From contig JALNQF010000121.1 of assembly GCA_028456385.1 (NCBI GenBank), positions 1 to 64,000 of the forward strand: a stretch of DNA of 64,000 bases, written 5' to 3'. Source of the DNA: Ophiosphaerella korrae (Eukaryota > Ascomycota > Dothideomycetes > Pleosporales > Phaeosphaeriaceae). The position numbers and the translations under genes were made by a program. Of this stretch, positions 1-10,434 are shown piece by piece. The stretch's first letter is position 1, and each line of letters starts with the position of its first letter. The notes below the pieces were generated by a model, which saw only the letters and a list, made by a program, of their open reading frames with translations, made no database searches and was not told where the DNA came from.

Positions 1-480
1 ACCTCATCTTTGCAGAGCTCACTTTGGTGTTCGCCGGGCGTTACGCCGAGGCGGGCGTTACGCCGACGGGCACGGTATTGGTTAGAATACCAAGTTGCAT
101 GCGGCAGTCAACCATGTTCTGCATCCCGTCTTGTGAGAAAAGGGGCAATTAGCATTCTATAACACCCAACCTGTCATATTTAGCATGTAATCGGTATGTC
201 ACTCTGCGTATTTACAGAAAGCGCGCGTGCATGGCGATCACGGACTTCCGAGGTGCCCCGCTGTCCGGCCTCCGGCTCCATGTTTTTATCCCGACTTTGT
301 GTAACGAGTGACATATTAAACAACATGGGCGGTCGCGGGGGCCAGTGTACCTTCTAAAGGGGTCAGAAGTACCTTTTACTTTCGCTCCTCGTCATAGGAA
401 CAAGCCCTCTACCTTGACGCATTCGCCTGTATACTTTCTTACCGATAGTGCCTACCACATACTCGGCGATCACAGCTACA
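1..480. other. Upstream intergenic region of the cupin gene
   Basis: No gene seen. It holds a short tandem repeat near its left end (listed separately) and the promoter of the downstream cupin gene. A coding frame stays open just upstream of the cupin ATG but has no ATG of its own. Confidence 0.6.
35..66. repeat. 17-bp tandem duplication containing small palindromes
   Basis: The 15-mer CGGGCGTTACGCCGA occurs at 35-49 and again at 52-66, a 17-bp period. Each copy contains GGCGT-T-ACGCC, a 5-bp inverted repeat around one base. It could be a pair of protein-binding sites or a small replication-slippage duplication; nothing decides between these. Confidence 0.7.
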
Positions 481-1029
481 ATGGCTAACAACGGCGCACT
501 TCCCAAGATCCAGCGCTATATCACGACGCATAATGACGAGGGCAAAGCCATATTCAGCACGGCGTTCCACGACGAGAGCATCATGAAAGCAAACGACGAC
601 GGTATCGCCTTCGCACTGAGCTTCACCACCAAGGGCTTCCCAGTCGACATGGAGCAAGACAAGGATCTCGACGTATACGGCCAGTACTTGAAGGATGCGC
701 CAGGCCTTGTAGTTGCAGGCGGTACCGTGCTTCGACATGTCGACATCCCACCCGAGACGGAGTGCACGATGCACCGCACGGTCAGCCTGGACTACGGCTG
801 CGTCATCGAGGGCGAGGTCGAGCTGTTGCTAGATAGTGGCGAGAAGAGGACGATGAAGCGGGGGGACGTGGCGATCCAGCGAGGGACCATGCATCAGTGG
901 ATCAACCACAGCAAGACGGAATGGACGCGGATGCTATTTGTGTTGCAGGAAAGCAAGCCATTGAACCTTGGTGGGAAGAAAGTCGGGGAAGAACTAGCGG
1001 GTATGGCGGGAGTGCGCGCGTCGGATTGA
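481..1029 (+). CDS. Monocupin (cupin_2) domain protein, 182 aa
   Basis: A single uninterrupted frame encodes a small cytosolic-looking protein with no signal peptide. Its C-terminal half has the two cupin beta-barrel motifs: an EGEVELLLDSGE segment and, about 20 residues later, KRGDVAIQRGTMHQWINHS. His98 and His138 are candidate metal ligands. Fungal proteins of this layout are monocupins; some act as decarboxylases, cyclases or isomerases in secondary metabolism, but many have no known reaction and I assign none. The ATG at 481 sits in a good context; the frame is open a little further upstream but only from a GTG. The neighbouring genes are housekeeping, so nothing suggests a metabolite cluster. 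Confidence 0.8.
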   Translation: MANNGALPKIQRYITTHNDEGKAIFSTAFHDESIMKANDDGIAFALSFTTKGFPVDMEQDKDLDVYGQYLKDAPGLVVAGGTVLRHVDIPPETECTMHRTVSLDYGCVIEGEVELLLDSGEKRTMKRGDVAIQRGTMHQWINHSKTEWTRMLFVLQESKPLNLGGKKVGEELAGMAGVRASD

Positions 1030-1375
1030 GGGATGCCAGTCTTCTGCATCGATAATTACTTATCTGAGCAATTATTATAAAATCGTGAAAGAATCTTCGT
1101 GGTCTGGTTACAGCCCACAATTGCAACGCCAAGCCGACTACTGCCTGATTGGGCATCCACACGTGCTCCTGCCACATACTCAGGGCAACCCTTGATGCAA
1201 TGCTCGTCCACTCCAACTGACCCTATGACGTGACATCAATTTTGGCTGCCGATAGCCTAGGATCCGAACAATACTAACGGCCCGCCACAAAGCACCATTG
1301 TTTGTTGCACTCGCTGGCACACGGCTGTACGTACAGGCGAGCATCAGTATTGGTTGCTGAGGCGCCTGATATAAA
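1030..1375. other. Intergenic region, cupin to farnesyltransferase
   Basis: No gene seen. It must contain the cupin 3' UTR and the farnesyltransferase promoter; a TATAAA lies immediately before the farnesyltransferase ATG, probably too close to be a working TATA box. Confidence 0.5.
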
Positions 1376-2894
1376 ATGGCTGTTCCTCTGCGGCCCTCTG
1401 CTCAAGCCCCTTCATCTCGCCTGGAAGAGATTCGCGACGGAGAGCGGGTCCAGGAGCTTTCTGATAGTGAGCACGAGTACGAAGACATGGGGACTGCAAC
1501 TCCAGAAGAGCAGGCCAACATTGCCTATCTAGATCGTATACGGATTCCTATAAAAGACAAGTATGAGACTGAAACGTCAAAAATCCAAGATGAGATCTCT
1601 GGCGTAGTATTGCCGTTTTTAGAGGGAAATCCATCTGACTTCACGCTCAACGCGTATGGCATACCCAAGCTTCAACGAGAGCGACATGCCAAGATGCTGG
1701 AGAAGGCCCTGGGAGATTACCCAGCTCAGTTTGCTCAGATGGATGCATCGAGGCCTTGGATTGTGTATTGGGGACTGCAAAGTATGACTGCATTGGGCCT
1801 CGACATTCATCCCTATCAGGAGCGGTAAGTGAACGCCGTTTGATACAATTATCTAGCCGTTGCTTATCGATACCTTTCGTAAACTTCCTATCTTTCTAAT
1901 ATTTTATAGGGTTGCACACACAGCCTCGCTCGCTCAACACCCAACAGGTGGTTATGGAGGCGGCTACGGCCAACTTTCCCATCTTGCATGCACGTATGCA
2001 AGTGTACTCTCGCTCGCCATGGCAGGCGGGACGGCTACGTATGAGTCTATCGACCGCAAGACCATGTGGCATTTCCTAGGCCGAATGAAGCAAGCAGATG
2101 GTGGCTTCACCATGGCTGAAGGCGGTGAAGAAGACATCCGTGGTGCCTTCTGTGCTCTTGTCGTCATATCGCTCCTCAGCCTACCCCTTGATCTACCCCA
2201 AGACGCACCAGCCCGTGCACAAGGCCTCACATCTTTCACAGACCAACTCGGCAACTGGGTATCTCAGTGCCAGTCCTGGGACGGCGGCATCTCAGCCGCC
2301 CCTGGAAATGAAGCTCACGGCGCCTACGCATTCTGTGGCCTAGGTTGTCTCTCCATCCTTGGCCCACCCAAAGAAACTCTGCCCAAGTACCTCAACATGA
2401 GCATCCTCACGAACTGGCTTTCATCCCGTCAATGCAGCCCCGAAGGAGGCTACAACGGGCGTACAAACAAGCTCGTCGATGGTTGCTATTCGCACTGGGT
2501 TGGAGGCTGCTGGTCGCTCATCGAAGCCGCCTCCTCACCAAACATCTGGAACCGCACCGCTCTCGCACGCTACATCCTGGCCGCGTGTCAAGACAAGAAA
2601 GGCGGGCTCAGAGACAAGCCCGGCAAGTATCCAGATGCATATCACACGTGCTACAATCTGGCTGGCCTGAGCGCCGCACAGCACAAATACGTGTATGACG
2701 AAACCGTAAATAAGGACATTGGAGGTGGAAATCTAGGCGCTCCATATCACTGGAAAACGGATCTTGATTATCAGGTGGGGGACGTGGTGTGGGATGCAGA
2801 CGACGTCGTCAAGACGATTCACCCCGTGTTCATCATCCCGTACAGAGCAGTGTACGAATGTCGGAGGTACTTCGAAGCCAAAGAGGGGTTCTAG
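1376..2894 (+). CDS. RAM1: Protein farnesyltransferase subunit beta, 477 aa
   Basis: Exons 1376-1824 and 1910-2894 with an 85-nt GT-AG intron. The protein is the catalytic, zinc-binding subunit of CaaX farnesyltransferase, which attaches a C15 isoprenoid to the C-terminal cysteine of Ras and similar proteins in the cytosol. Visible hallmarks are the alpha/alpha-barrel repeats (ASRPWIVYWGLQSM, GGYGGGYGQLSHLACTYAS, DGGISAAPGNEAHGAYAFCGL, GGLRDKPGKYPDAYHTCYNLAGLS). The zinc ligands are all present: Asp340 and Cys342 in KLVDGCYSHW, and His395 in DAYHTCYNL. The KLVDGCYS form fits farnesyl- better than geranylgeranyltransferase beta. About 50 N-terminal residues are Ser/Glu-rich and unlike the core. 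It converges on the Dabb gene, with only 38 bp between stop codons. Confidence 0.95.
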
Positions 2895-2932
2895 CACATA
2901 GCAAGTCAAGTCCAGTCTCCCTCTATGCAACC

Positions 2933-3593
2933 TCAAACATGCGCATCCATATACACCATCAACGGCGGCTCCGTAAGTTTCGGCTTCAACAGTGCCTTGA
3001 TCGCCATGTGCGCCTCGCACTCATTATCATAATACTCCATCCCCGCCTTGCTCTCAAACACCGTCCGCGCAACAAGGTTGTATCCCTGGCTGCGTGCGTC
3101 CTCGTGTGCAGCATGCGCAGCTGCAGACTCAATGTACGGCTTGCCGTCCTGCAGTTTGTTAGCGACGAGTCGACGGCGTCACGTAGCGTCCGCGAATCAT
3201 TAATTCCACATCTGGGCCAGGCAAACTATAAATTGGAGTACGGTAAGTTGCTTTGGGGGGGGTGGTGTGGTCTTGCTCATGGAAATTGACGCGGCCCACT
3301 GTTTGTTCATGCTCTACGCAACACGAGTCAAGATGCCGAGGCCGGCGGTTCGATTTCGCTCGAACGTGACGTGACGAGATGGCATGCAGCGCAGCGCAGC
3401 GACCGTGCAGGCGTTGAAATCGTTGGGGCGGGTATGCAATGGGATGGATATAGGTGTGGGGGAGACGGCCAGAGGAACCAGGCACACATACCTTTTTGGC
3501 GTCGTGGGCTAGGGTCGAGTATTTTGCTATGCCGGCTTGGACGGATTCTTGGTCGGGCAGCTTGAAGAGGGTGAGGCGGACGATTTTGGGCAT
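2933..3593 (-). CDS. Stress-responsive alpha/beta-barrel (Dabb) protein, 105 aa
   Basis: Exon 1 is 3593-3492 and exon 2 is 3148-2933, joined in phase 0 across a 343-nt GT-AG intron. The product starts MPKIVRLTLFKLPD and continues after the join with DGKPYIESAAAH, then FESKAGMEYYDNECEAH, ending in VYMDAHV. The beta strand - helix - beta pattern and the YYDNECEAH segment are typical of single-domain dimeric Dabb proteins. These are small cytosolic dimers; some are stress-induced, others are polyketide cyclases or olivetolic-acid-type cyclases, but no catalytic role can be read here. The intron is long compared with all neighbouring introns (mostly 41-65 nt), so an alternative exon inside it cannot be excluded. 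Confidence 0.75.
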
Positions 3594-6182
3594 GGTGGGT
3601 GTGTGGGTGTGTGGGCGGGTGGGTAGGTAGGCTGTGAGTGATTGAATTGATGGGTATGGTTTGGAGGTTGGTTGTTACATCACGTTGCTATATCTATGGG
3701 GTTTCGCCGGAGCGGGTCGGGTAGTGAGGAGAGCCAGGTGTCGCAGAACAACAGCAGCACTCGGTTCCCCATAATCACCTATGTGTGCACAAGCCGAGAC
3801 AACTCGTAATCAGAATTCTGTGCAGTGTCAGTGGAGCAATTGTTTGTCGACTGACTGTACGGCTGGCAAGGTCGCGGTGAAATGTGGGGAGAGGTGCCTT
3901 GGGCCAAGGGTGCGTCAACCCTGTCGTCGGCTGCTGCGGCGCCCGCAAGGTAAGAATAGTGTCACAAGGGCAAGGCTGGAATGGAGGGTGAGGGTAGACT
4001 TGGTTGGAAAGAAACTTCGAACCCGTGGGGTCTTTCTCGCTTGCCGCCCATGGAATAAGGCCGATTCGAGCACTGCTGGGCTACACACGCAACGACAGTC
4101 GATGGTATGCTGGGCCCGCGGCAAACTGCATCATCGCATTATCTAATATGTTCCGGCGCAAAACTAAGGTGATGTTTATTGTTTTGCAAAGCATTGGATG
4201 CACGTCTCAGTGTAGATGAGGGGCACGATGAGGTGCAGTTTGATGAAGAAAGTCGGTGAGGGAGGGCTGCGTGTCACTCATCGCGCCTTGCCTTGTCTAT
4301 TGCCCCGTGCGCGTAACCACCGACTCTGGTTTCCCACACGTTTTCCGCCGTGGAGAAGGGTAATTAGGTCGCTAACTTGCACAGCATACAGGCTACATAC
4401 ATACGGTAGGCCGGAGGAGCAATTGCTCCAGCGAGGCCAATGGCAAACAGGTGCCGTGCAGGCCGGCGCACGTGCAGTTGCTCCTACACGCTTCCGACCA
4501 GACTGAGTCCAAGACATTGGGCCGGCGCCAAACGGCGGCGGCTTTGTCACTATGTATGCAGCATCGAGATGCTTGCGACCGGTTTGCTCTCCGGCTCGTC
4601 TCCAGGCTGCGTTGTCGCTCAGTGCTCCAGGCTGCATGACAGCAACAGACGTCCAGCACCATGTACCTACTACCAGTTTCAAGTTGCAAACCCGAGCATG
4701 GTTCGGTAATTTGGCCACAGCTGTTCGCCATGCACTCGCTGCCGATGAGATAGATCGCCTCGCGTCGAACCGCCGACAATCTAGTCATCTACCCACACAT
4801 GATGTGCGTGTAGGAGGCTGGCCCTTGTTGACTGCAAACGATGCTCGAGCAACCGATAGATTGTCCCCACAACGGCCGATCCATGTTGGCAAGCATGCCG
4901 TACAGGACCGTTGGTCCTTCGCCACTTTTGGCTGTGCATGCAGATGGCTTCATGGTCAAAGGCTGCCAGCTCATCGCACATATGCATGAGCACGGGCTCC
5001 AGGTCGCGACGACACTGCTTTGGTAACACCCCCAGATACCAACCTGCCCCCTCGATTCCAGCAATCAATCCTCGGCCCTCCTGACTGGTCCCCTCCGGCC
5101 GCTTAGTGCCCTGCTATTCCTGGTATGACGCTCTTCCGCAACGAAGCCGCTATGCTTTGCATCGTCCTGCAGTCACGATAGCGTGTCAACCTCACCTCGA
5201 ATCATCCCGACTTCAAGCGCATCCCGCGCTTGCTACTTCGGTGGGTACCTAGCCAAACTAGTTGTCCCAGTTTTTCCTGCGAATTGCAGCGTCTGGCCGT
5301 CCATCCTGTTCCCCCAGCCATTGCCCCGTCATATGCCGACATGCCTCGACAACCACTGTCGAGCCAAGCAAACCCACATGCACTATCCTCACGGAACGCC
5401 GTCTGGGGCGTGCGGTATCTGACCTCCCCTCACTTGCATCATTGCATGTGGAACCCTTACCCGTCTTGCTGATACTCGTTGTCTGTGCTGGGGACCTTGC
5501 CCGATCGACACTTCTAGCCTTTCACTCAGATTCAAATCAATTGGAACCGGCCATCAGCTGTTTTTCTGCGCTATTCCTGCATGCGGGCACTGTGGCAAAA
5601 CCGAATGGTATCCTCTCTAGCCAAAGAACCGGTGAGCTGTAACCCTTCGAGGATTAAAACTTTTTAGAACCTAGTCTCCCACTGGCGAAAATTCACGCCA
5701 CGTCAATATGGGTCTCTTCTACTGAAGAGCCGCAACAGGCCCGCATATTTTTCATTTCCACAGACCCAATTGCCCTCCTTTGCAGTTTTCAAGCCGAGTC
5801 TGCGCGCCTGCATGTACTGAAATGCTTGCTGCATTCGCCTGCCGCAATAAATTAGCTTCCATCCCACTCTGGAGACAAATGCTTCACCCATCCCCGTCCG
5901 CCACGTCCCCTTCCTAGCTGTCCTTCATCCCTCGATAGTTCCTTTTCCACCCACGTACAGCTGTCACTTCCTACATTGACAACTGTCAACCCCGACAAGT
6001 AACCATCGTTGTACAACAGGAGCCACCAAACGAGCGCCTCAGCCTGATATTGCTGCCACCAACGAGCGTTTGCCAGTTCAGCAAAAGTTCGCATCATTCC
6101 TTCCTAGTTGAGACTCTCCATCTGCATCGGAGTGCTCACTTGCTTGCACTCGCCACGTCGACTCGCTTTCCATCTGCTCGCC
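3594..6182. other. 2.6-kb stretch without a convincing gene
   Basis: Many short overlapping open frames occur on both strands, none with family resemblance or a consistent coding pattern. The last 300 bases before 6183 are pyrimidine-rich, like a fungal core promoter and 5' leader, so part may be a long leader of the dsRBD-like gene. A non-coding transcript is possible but not visible. Confidence 0.5.
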
Positions 6183-6902
6183 ATGTTTTACATCATGTAC
6201 CTCACAGGTATGTCAGCCACAACCCTTTTTCCCAGCCCCACGGTAATGCACACGCGAACGGTGCAGGGTCATCGGGTGGTGGCTCATCTGCATGGCTGGG
6301 TCAACAACATGCCCGCCCCCAAGGATAGACACCAGCCCAACTTTACCATAGTCCTGGGATGCCATTGTCAAATCCCCATCCATCAATCCTGCATACCATT
6401 GGATACCGGAAATTCTAACAGCATTCCAGGCCTCTGCCAACGCCGCCACTGGCCCGACCCTCATTTCCAAACCTACCGCACCCACCATGGCTATGGCGCA
6501 ACCGTCCGTGTCAACAACCGCGAATACTCCACAGACGTCGACTACGAATCCGACGACCTCGCCAAAAACGCCGCCGCCACCCGCGCCTACATGATCTGCC
6601 GCAACTTCTCCGTCAACGACGGCCGCGACCCCGCCCAACGGCCCGGCCAGGTACCCCAGGGCCTCCCTGTCGCCATTGGCACGGGGCGCCGTGGCACCGT
6701 CTCGTCGAACGACTATGATAGCGCGAGTTCCTCTAGCGGCGGCACGAGCCCACGCAACAGCGATTATGGCCTCGATGCTGTAGAGGCCGCGGGGCGCCGC
6801 ACAAGCAAGTCGTCTGCGTCCACGTACTTCTGCGGCCATAGTACGATACGCACGTACGAGCGATGCAACCAATGTCTACGCGACGCGGGGTACCGCGTTT
6901 AA
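6183..6902 (+). CDS. Small dsRNA-binding-domain-like protein with C-terminal Cys/His motif
   Basis: Preferred model: exon 1 at 6183-6207 (MFYIMYLT plus one base), GTATGT donor at 6208, acceptor CCAG at 6426-6429, exon 2 at 6430-6902, giving 165 aa beginning MFYIMYLTGLCQRR. Residues about 26-75 (HGYGATVRVNNREYSTDV through DDLAKNAAATRAYMICRNF) match the second half of a double-stranded RNA binding fold: a beta hairpin, then an Ala-rich KNAAA helix. A Ser/Gly-rich linker follows, then a C-x-H ... C-x2-C cluster (FCGHSTIRTYERCNQC) that could bind zinc. The 222-nt intron is a multiple of three and has no stop, so the unspliced RNA encodes a 239-aa in-frame variant. Which form is used cannot be told from sequence. 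RNA binding is inference from the fold. Confidence 0.65.
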   Translation: MFYIMYLTGMSATTLFPSPTVMHTRTVQGHRVVAHLHGWVNNMPAPKDRHQPNFTIVLGCHCQIPIHQSCIPLDTGNSNSIPGLCQRRHWPDPHFQTYRTHHGYGATVRVNNREYSTDVDYESDDLAKNAAATRAYMICRNFSVNDGRDPAQRPGQVPQGLPVAIGTGRRGTVSSNDYDSASSSSGGTSPRNSDYGLDAVEAAGRRTSKSSASTYFCGHSTIRTYERCNQCLRDAGYRV

Positions 6903-7814
6903 ACGAAAAACTCTTTCTAAAAAACGACTTCAAGACCCATGGAGCTCAGGCTCAAGATACCAGATTTTTTTTTAACCCTCCCTCCCCTAACTGACGACTT
7001 TTACGACCTGCATTTTTATGGCTGATGACGAATATGCCAAGATCGATTTGGCTACGACTTTTGTTTTGTTGTGTTTCCTTGCATCCAGCGTATTTTTGAT
7101 TGTGATTCTCGTCACTCGTTGGTTTTTACCCTAAGCGTCTGCATAGCGACGGTATGAAAGCGTTGTCTGGTTCATTCGATTCGGCGTGGGTGGACTTTTC
7201 TTCTTCTTGGAATCAGATTTCAGGGTGAGGAAGATTGAGTGTCAATAAAGGGTAATGTTGAATCGAGCACAAAAAGATTTTGTCAAAAGCGGATTTGGAG
7301 ATTGGGGATGACTGTTGTGTGTGTTTGTTGTGGTTAGTGGTTATGACTGGTTCCTCTTTGTCTGGGGTATGACGGGTTCTGCGGCTTGGGTATATGAATG
7401 CTATTACTATTCAATCGCTGATTTGCATTGGCTCTGGCTTCCTTCCCGGTGCTTGTTCGAGTTTGCTTCGATGCTTAGTCGGTATTGCGCGACGTACGCA
7501 ATATTTGTACGCTGGGCGATATTACGCTGCTGTAGTACCAATGGCAATAAGCGGACACCCGCGAAGCTGGAGCGAAGAGGGAGTTTGACCATGGCACAGC
7601 AGTCACGGCAAATCAGATGAGTAACCGGCGAGTTTGCCAGAATTTGTACTTGTCGTGTCTGCACCGTACAATGTGCAACGACGACTAATCGAATTTGTAG
7701 GTCAGGCGCTTAGGGTCATGCGGGCGGTGGATTTACCAGTGTGGTGGTCGGTTCACTTCACTGCTCGTTATCTCCTTATATGGCATTATATTTTGGGCAC
7801 TCGTTAACAGAAAC
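6903..7814. other. 3' UTR and intergenic region
   Basis: T-rich 3' UTR-like sequence follows the dsRBD-like gene and includes an AATAAA at 7244. No gene is recognised; the short open frames around 7315-7664 do not resemble protein families. Confidence 0.5.
7244..7249 (+). promoter_or_regulatory. AATAAA, candidate poly(A) signal
   Basis: A perfect AATAAA lies about 340 bp after the stop of the dsRBD-like gene, in T-rich sequence. Fungal poly(A) signals are loose, so this is only a candidate. Confidence 0.35.
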
Positions 7815-8926
7815 ATGGCTGGCTTCGTTATGTCTCAAGCTAAAGATTGTGAGAAGTCGTCGATGGACGGGGTGGAGATGCAGCGGAGGAGCTGGTTGGA
7901 GCCTTGTCGTGAAGAAAGCTACGAACCGGTTGTAGGGAGAAAGGATTCCTGTTGTTCACGGCAGAGTGAAGCAAAGTTGCACCCCAGAACGTCGCTACTT
8001 GGGCTACCGGCTGAGGCAACTATCATCATATCCATCCATGATCGTCCAATATACTGACTGGTGGACAGCTTCGTCTCGAAATCTACAGCCATTTCTCCGA
8101 CTCGAAGCTCGTGCACGTATATCCACGATCAGACAGATACACCTGGACGGCATGCAAGGCTGTCAACCCCGACTATCCACTCCTCTGTCTGCATCCAAAG
8201 TGGTCGGGTCTATGCACTGAAGCTGAACGATGCACTTACGACGCCAACTCGCCCCCTGAGCTACGCGGATTCTGGGGCCTAGCAGCAACATGTCGACTGA
8301 TCCGCGCCGAAGCACAAGAATTCTTCATGAAAGATACAGTCTTCTCAGTGGAGCCGGAAGAGAGTAGCAGATGGGTAGACTGGATGGAAGCGCACCGGCC
8401 CAAGCAAACGGTGCTGATTAATAAAGTAACATTAGCAGGGACAGTGCAGCATGCACACCGTCTCCACTGGAGGGTCCTTGATCTTAGGCTGAGCTTAAGG
8501 AACCTATCATATATCGGTGTGCAATGTCATACGCAGCTGTCAGCCTGGCCCAGCCCCAAGAGTCTCAAAACACGGGTCAAGAACCCGGCTGGCGTGCCGT
8601 GGATATGGCGAGCAGAAAGCAGCCCAGAGGCGAGTGGCCAGGATACTACACGTTGGGTGAAGAATATTAGGCCAAATGTAACGGTCATGCTAGAAGGGCT
8701 CGGCTGGGTCGAGCTTCCTCGCAGTGATGAAGCGCGGAGGGATGGCAAAGAGGAGGAAGATAAGAGGTTTGACCAGCAAGGGGTGGTGAGGGTGACACGA
8801 GAGAGAAAGGATGAAGACTACGAGGGCAGTGGATGGGACGAAAAGGATTTCAAAATAGAGGTCGGGCACCCGAAGTGGGTAATTGTGGGCGCGGGGGACG
8901 CAGGATGGAGGGCGTGCTGGCAATGA
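7815..8926 (+). CDS. 2EXR/F-box-like hypothetical protein with a GC-AG intron, 352 aa
   Basis: Exons 7815-8015 and 8069-8926. The N-terminal exon ends in SLLGLPAE and the next begins LRLEIYSHFSDSKLVHVY; together they make the LxxLPxELRLxIY signature of the large fungal 2EXR/F-box-like family. Later FWGLAATCRLIRAEAQEFF is the second typical block of that family (an invariant Cys-Arg helix). To join them the 53-nt intron must begin with GC (GAG|GCAACT) and end GACAG with a CTGAC branch site; no GT donor gives both the frame and the motif. The C-terminal third is highly charged. Molecular function is unknown; such proteins may be F-box-type adaptors. The start could also be an in-frame Met a few codons later. 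Confidence 0.7.
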
Positions 8927-9081
8927 AGTCAAGTATGTCGTCGAGGCGCGTCACGTGTTCAGGCGTGGGGTCTATTTCTGTGACGCGTAGCGACGCGATT
9001 GGATAGTTGGTTGAATAGATAGACGAGCATCGCAACAAATCAATTCTAGTCACATTTTCTCTTCCCCACTCCTCTCTCCCT

Positions 9082-9806
9082 ATGGCCTCGCAACAATCGT
9101 CCTCACGCCCCGGCGCAGACCGCCGCTCGTCTACCGTCCCAAAGCGCTCCTCCCTGCTGCCCAGGCCGTCATCCATTGCGCTGGACCCCTCGGTCCTCAT
9201 TGCGCAACATGCACAGCTGACGGGCACCCATGCCATCACTCTTGGGCCTAATACCGTGTTGCACCCCCACAGCAAGATCAGCAGTGCGCTTGCGCCCGTG
9301 GTGCTGGGTGAGGGCGTGGTGGTGTACGAGCGGGCCAAGGTGGGTGTGGGCATGGGTCCTGATCTCGACGCAGATAGCAAGCGCAGCAGCATGGCGTCGT
9401 CACGTAGCAGTGCGCCCATCCGTAGCGAGGGTACGATGCTCGGCAAAAACGTCGTGGTTGAATCTAATGCTATCGTCGAGGCCGCCGAGGTGGGCGAGAG
9501 CACTGTCGTCGAAGTCGGCGCTGTGCTGGGTAGGGGATGTATCGTTGGGAAGGTGGGTGTGCTCCTTGCTGTGCGTTATGACAAGCTGATGTAGAAAAGT
9601 ATTGCACCATCTCGCCGTCCGCAATTGTCTTGCCAAATACGCATTTGCCAGACTATACGGTTGTGTATGCGGGGTATAAGAGAAGAACTGACAAGTCGTT
9701 GCGCATGAGACCCGAGATTTTGGAGGCGAGGCTTGCGGTTCATGCGAAGCAGCTGGACATGTTCAAGAAGCTGATTCCGAATAATGTGTCCAAGTGGACG
9801 GTCTAA
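9082..9806 (+). CDS. Dynactin subunit 6 (p27), left-handed beta-helix protein, 225 aa
   Basis: Exons 9082-9552 and 9600-9806. Imperfect hexapeptide repeats run through the protein (LGPNTVLHPHSKI, LGEGVVVYERAKV, LGKNVVVESNAIVEAAEVG, VGAVLGRGCIVGK, then YCTISPSAIVLPNTHLPDY), the left-handed parallel beta-helix pattern of dynactin p25/p27. The end, RPEILEARLAVHAKQLDMFKKLIPNNVSKWT, matches the C-terminal helix typical of DCTN6. It belongs to the pointed-end complex of dynactin, the cofactor of cytoplasmic dynein for nuclear and endosome movement in hyphae. The 47-nt intron has two possible acceptors five bases apart (TAG and AAAAG); only the second keeps the hexapeptide frame from this donor. An N-terminal Ser/Arg-rich extension of about 30 residues precedes the helix. 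Confidence 0.88.
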
Positions 9807-10434
9807 AGGGTCATTATATAAGAAAGATTGAGCGCTGGTACTCATACAGCTATTCGACATCTCGACCAACTCTTGATTCTCGCACTCTCAAGCTAGAAGC
9901 TGGAAGAGATGCAGATAAGACTAAATAATTATATCAGGCGTAATCTTCGTTGACGAACAACAGACATCTCCTTCTCGAAGGGTTGCGGTGTGTCAATAGA
10001 GTAACAGACGATGTTACTATCCACATCATCTACCTCTGGGCCTTTCCACGACTGCTATAATTATGGAAACTATTGTTCCTTTCGTCAAATTTAGCACCAG
10101 GCATTCATCCTACACCAAGGGCGAAATTCAGCGACTAGCGTCACTCACTGTGCGCCACATTCCAGCATTTGTTGCTGCCTGCTCGTGTTCCGTATCGACT
10201 ACGCGTCGGCCATCGAATCAACTACCATGCGGCATAAGGATATATATCGTCTGTAGAACGTTGATTCTGTAGAGAAGAATAAAACAGTACCTCCGAGAAC
10301 TACCACACTCCAGGGTTAGGCATTTGAATCAGCAGCCTTTGACCTTGATCATCACAAATATCATTATTCTCCGAATCCTAAAATTCCTTGTCTCAGATCT
10401 CCATATCAATTAAGTATTCTCCCAATAATCTAAT
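9807..10434. other. Intergenic region before the FAD monooxygenase
   Basis: No gene seen. AT-rich sequence immediately before 10435 looks like a leader; a short open frame at 10063-10272 has no recognisable features. Confidence 0.5.

Noticed and set aside
6213..6872. Minus-strand open frame of about 220 codons
   Set aside because: It is antisense to the dsRBD-like gene and only reflects GC-rich codon use there; no family resemblance.
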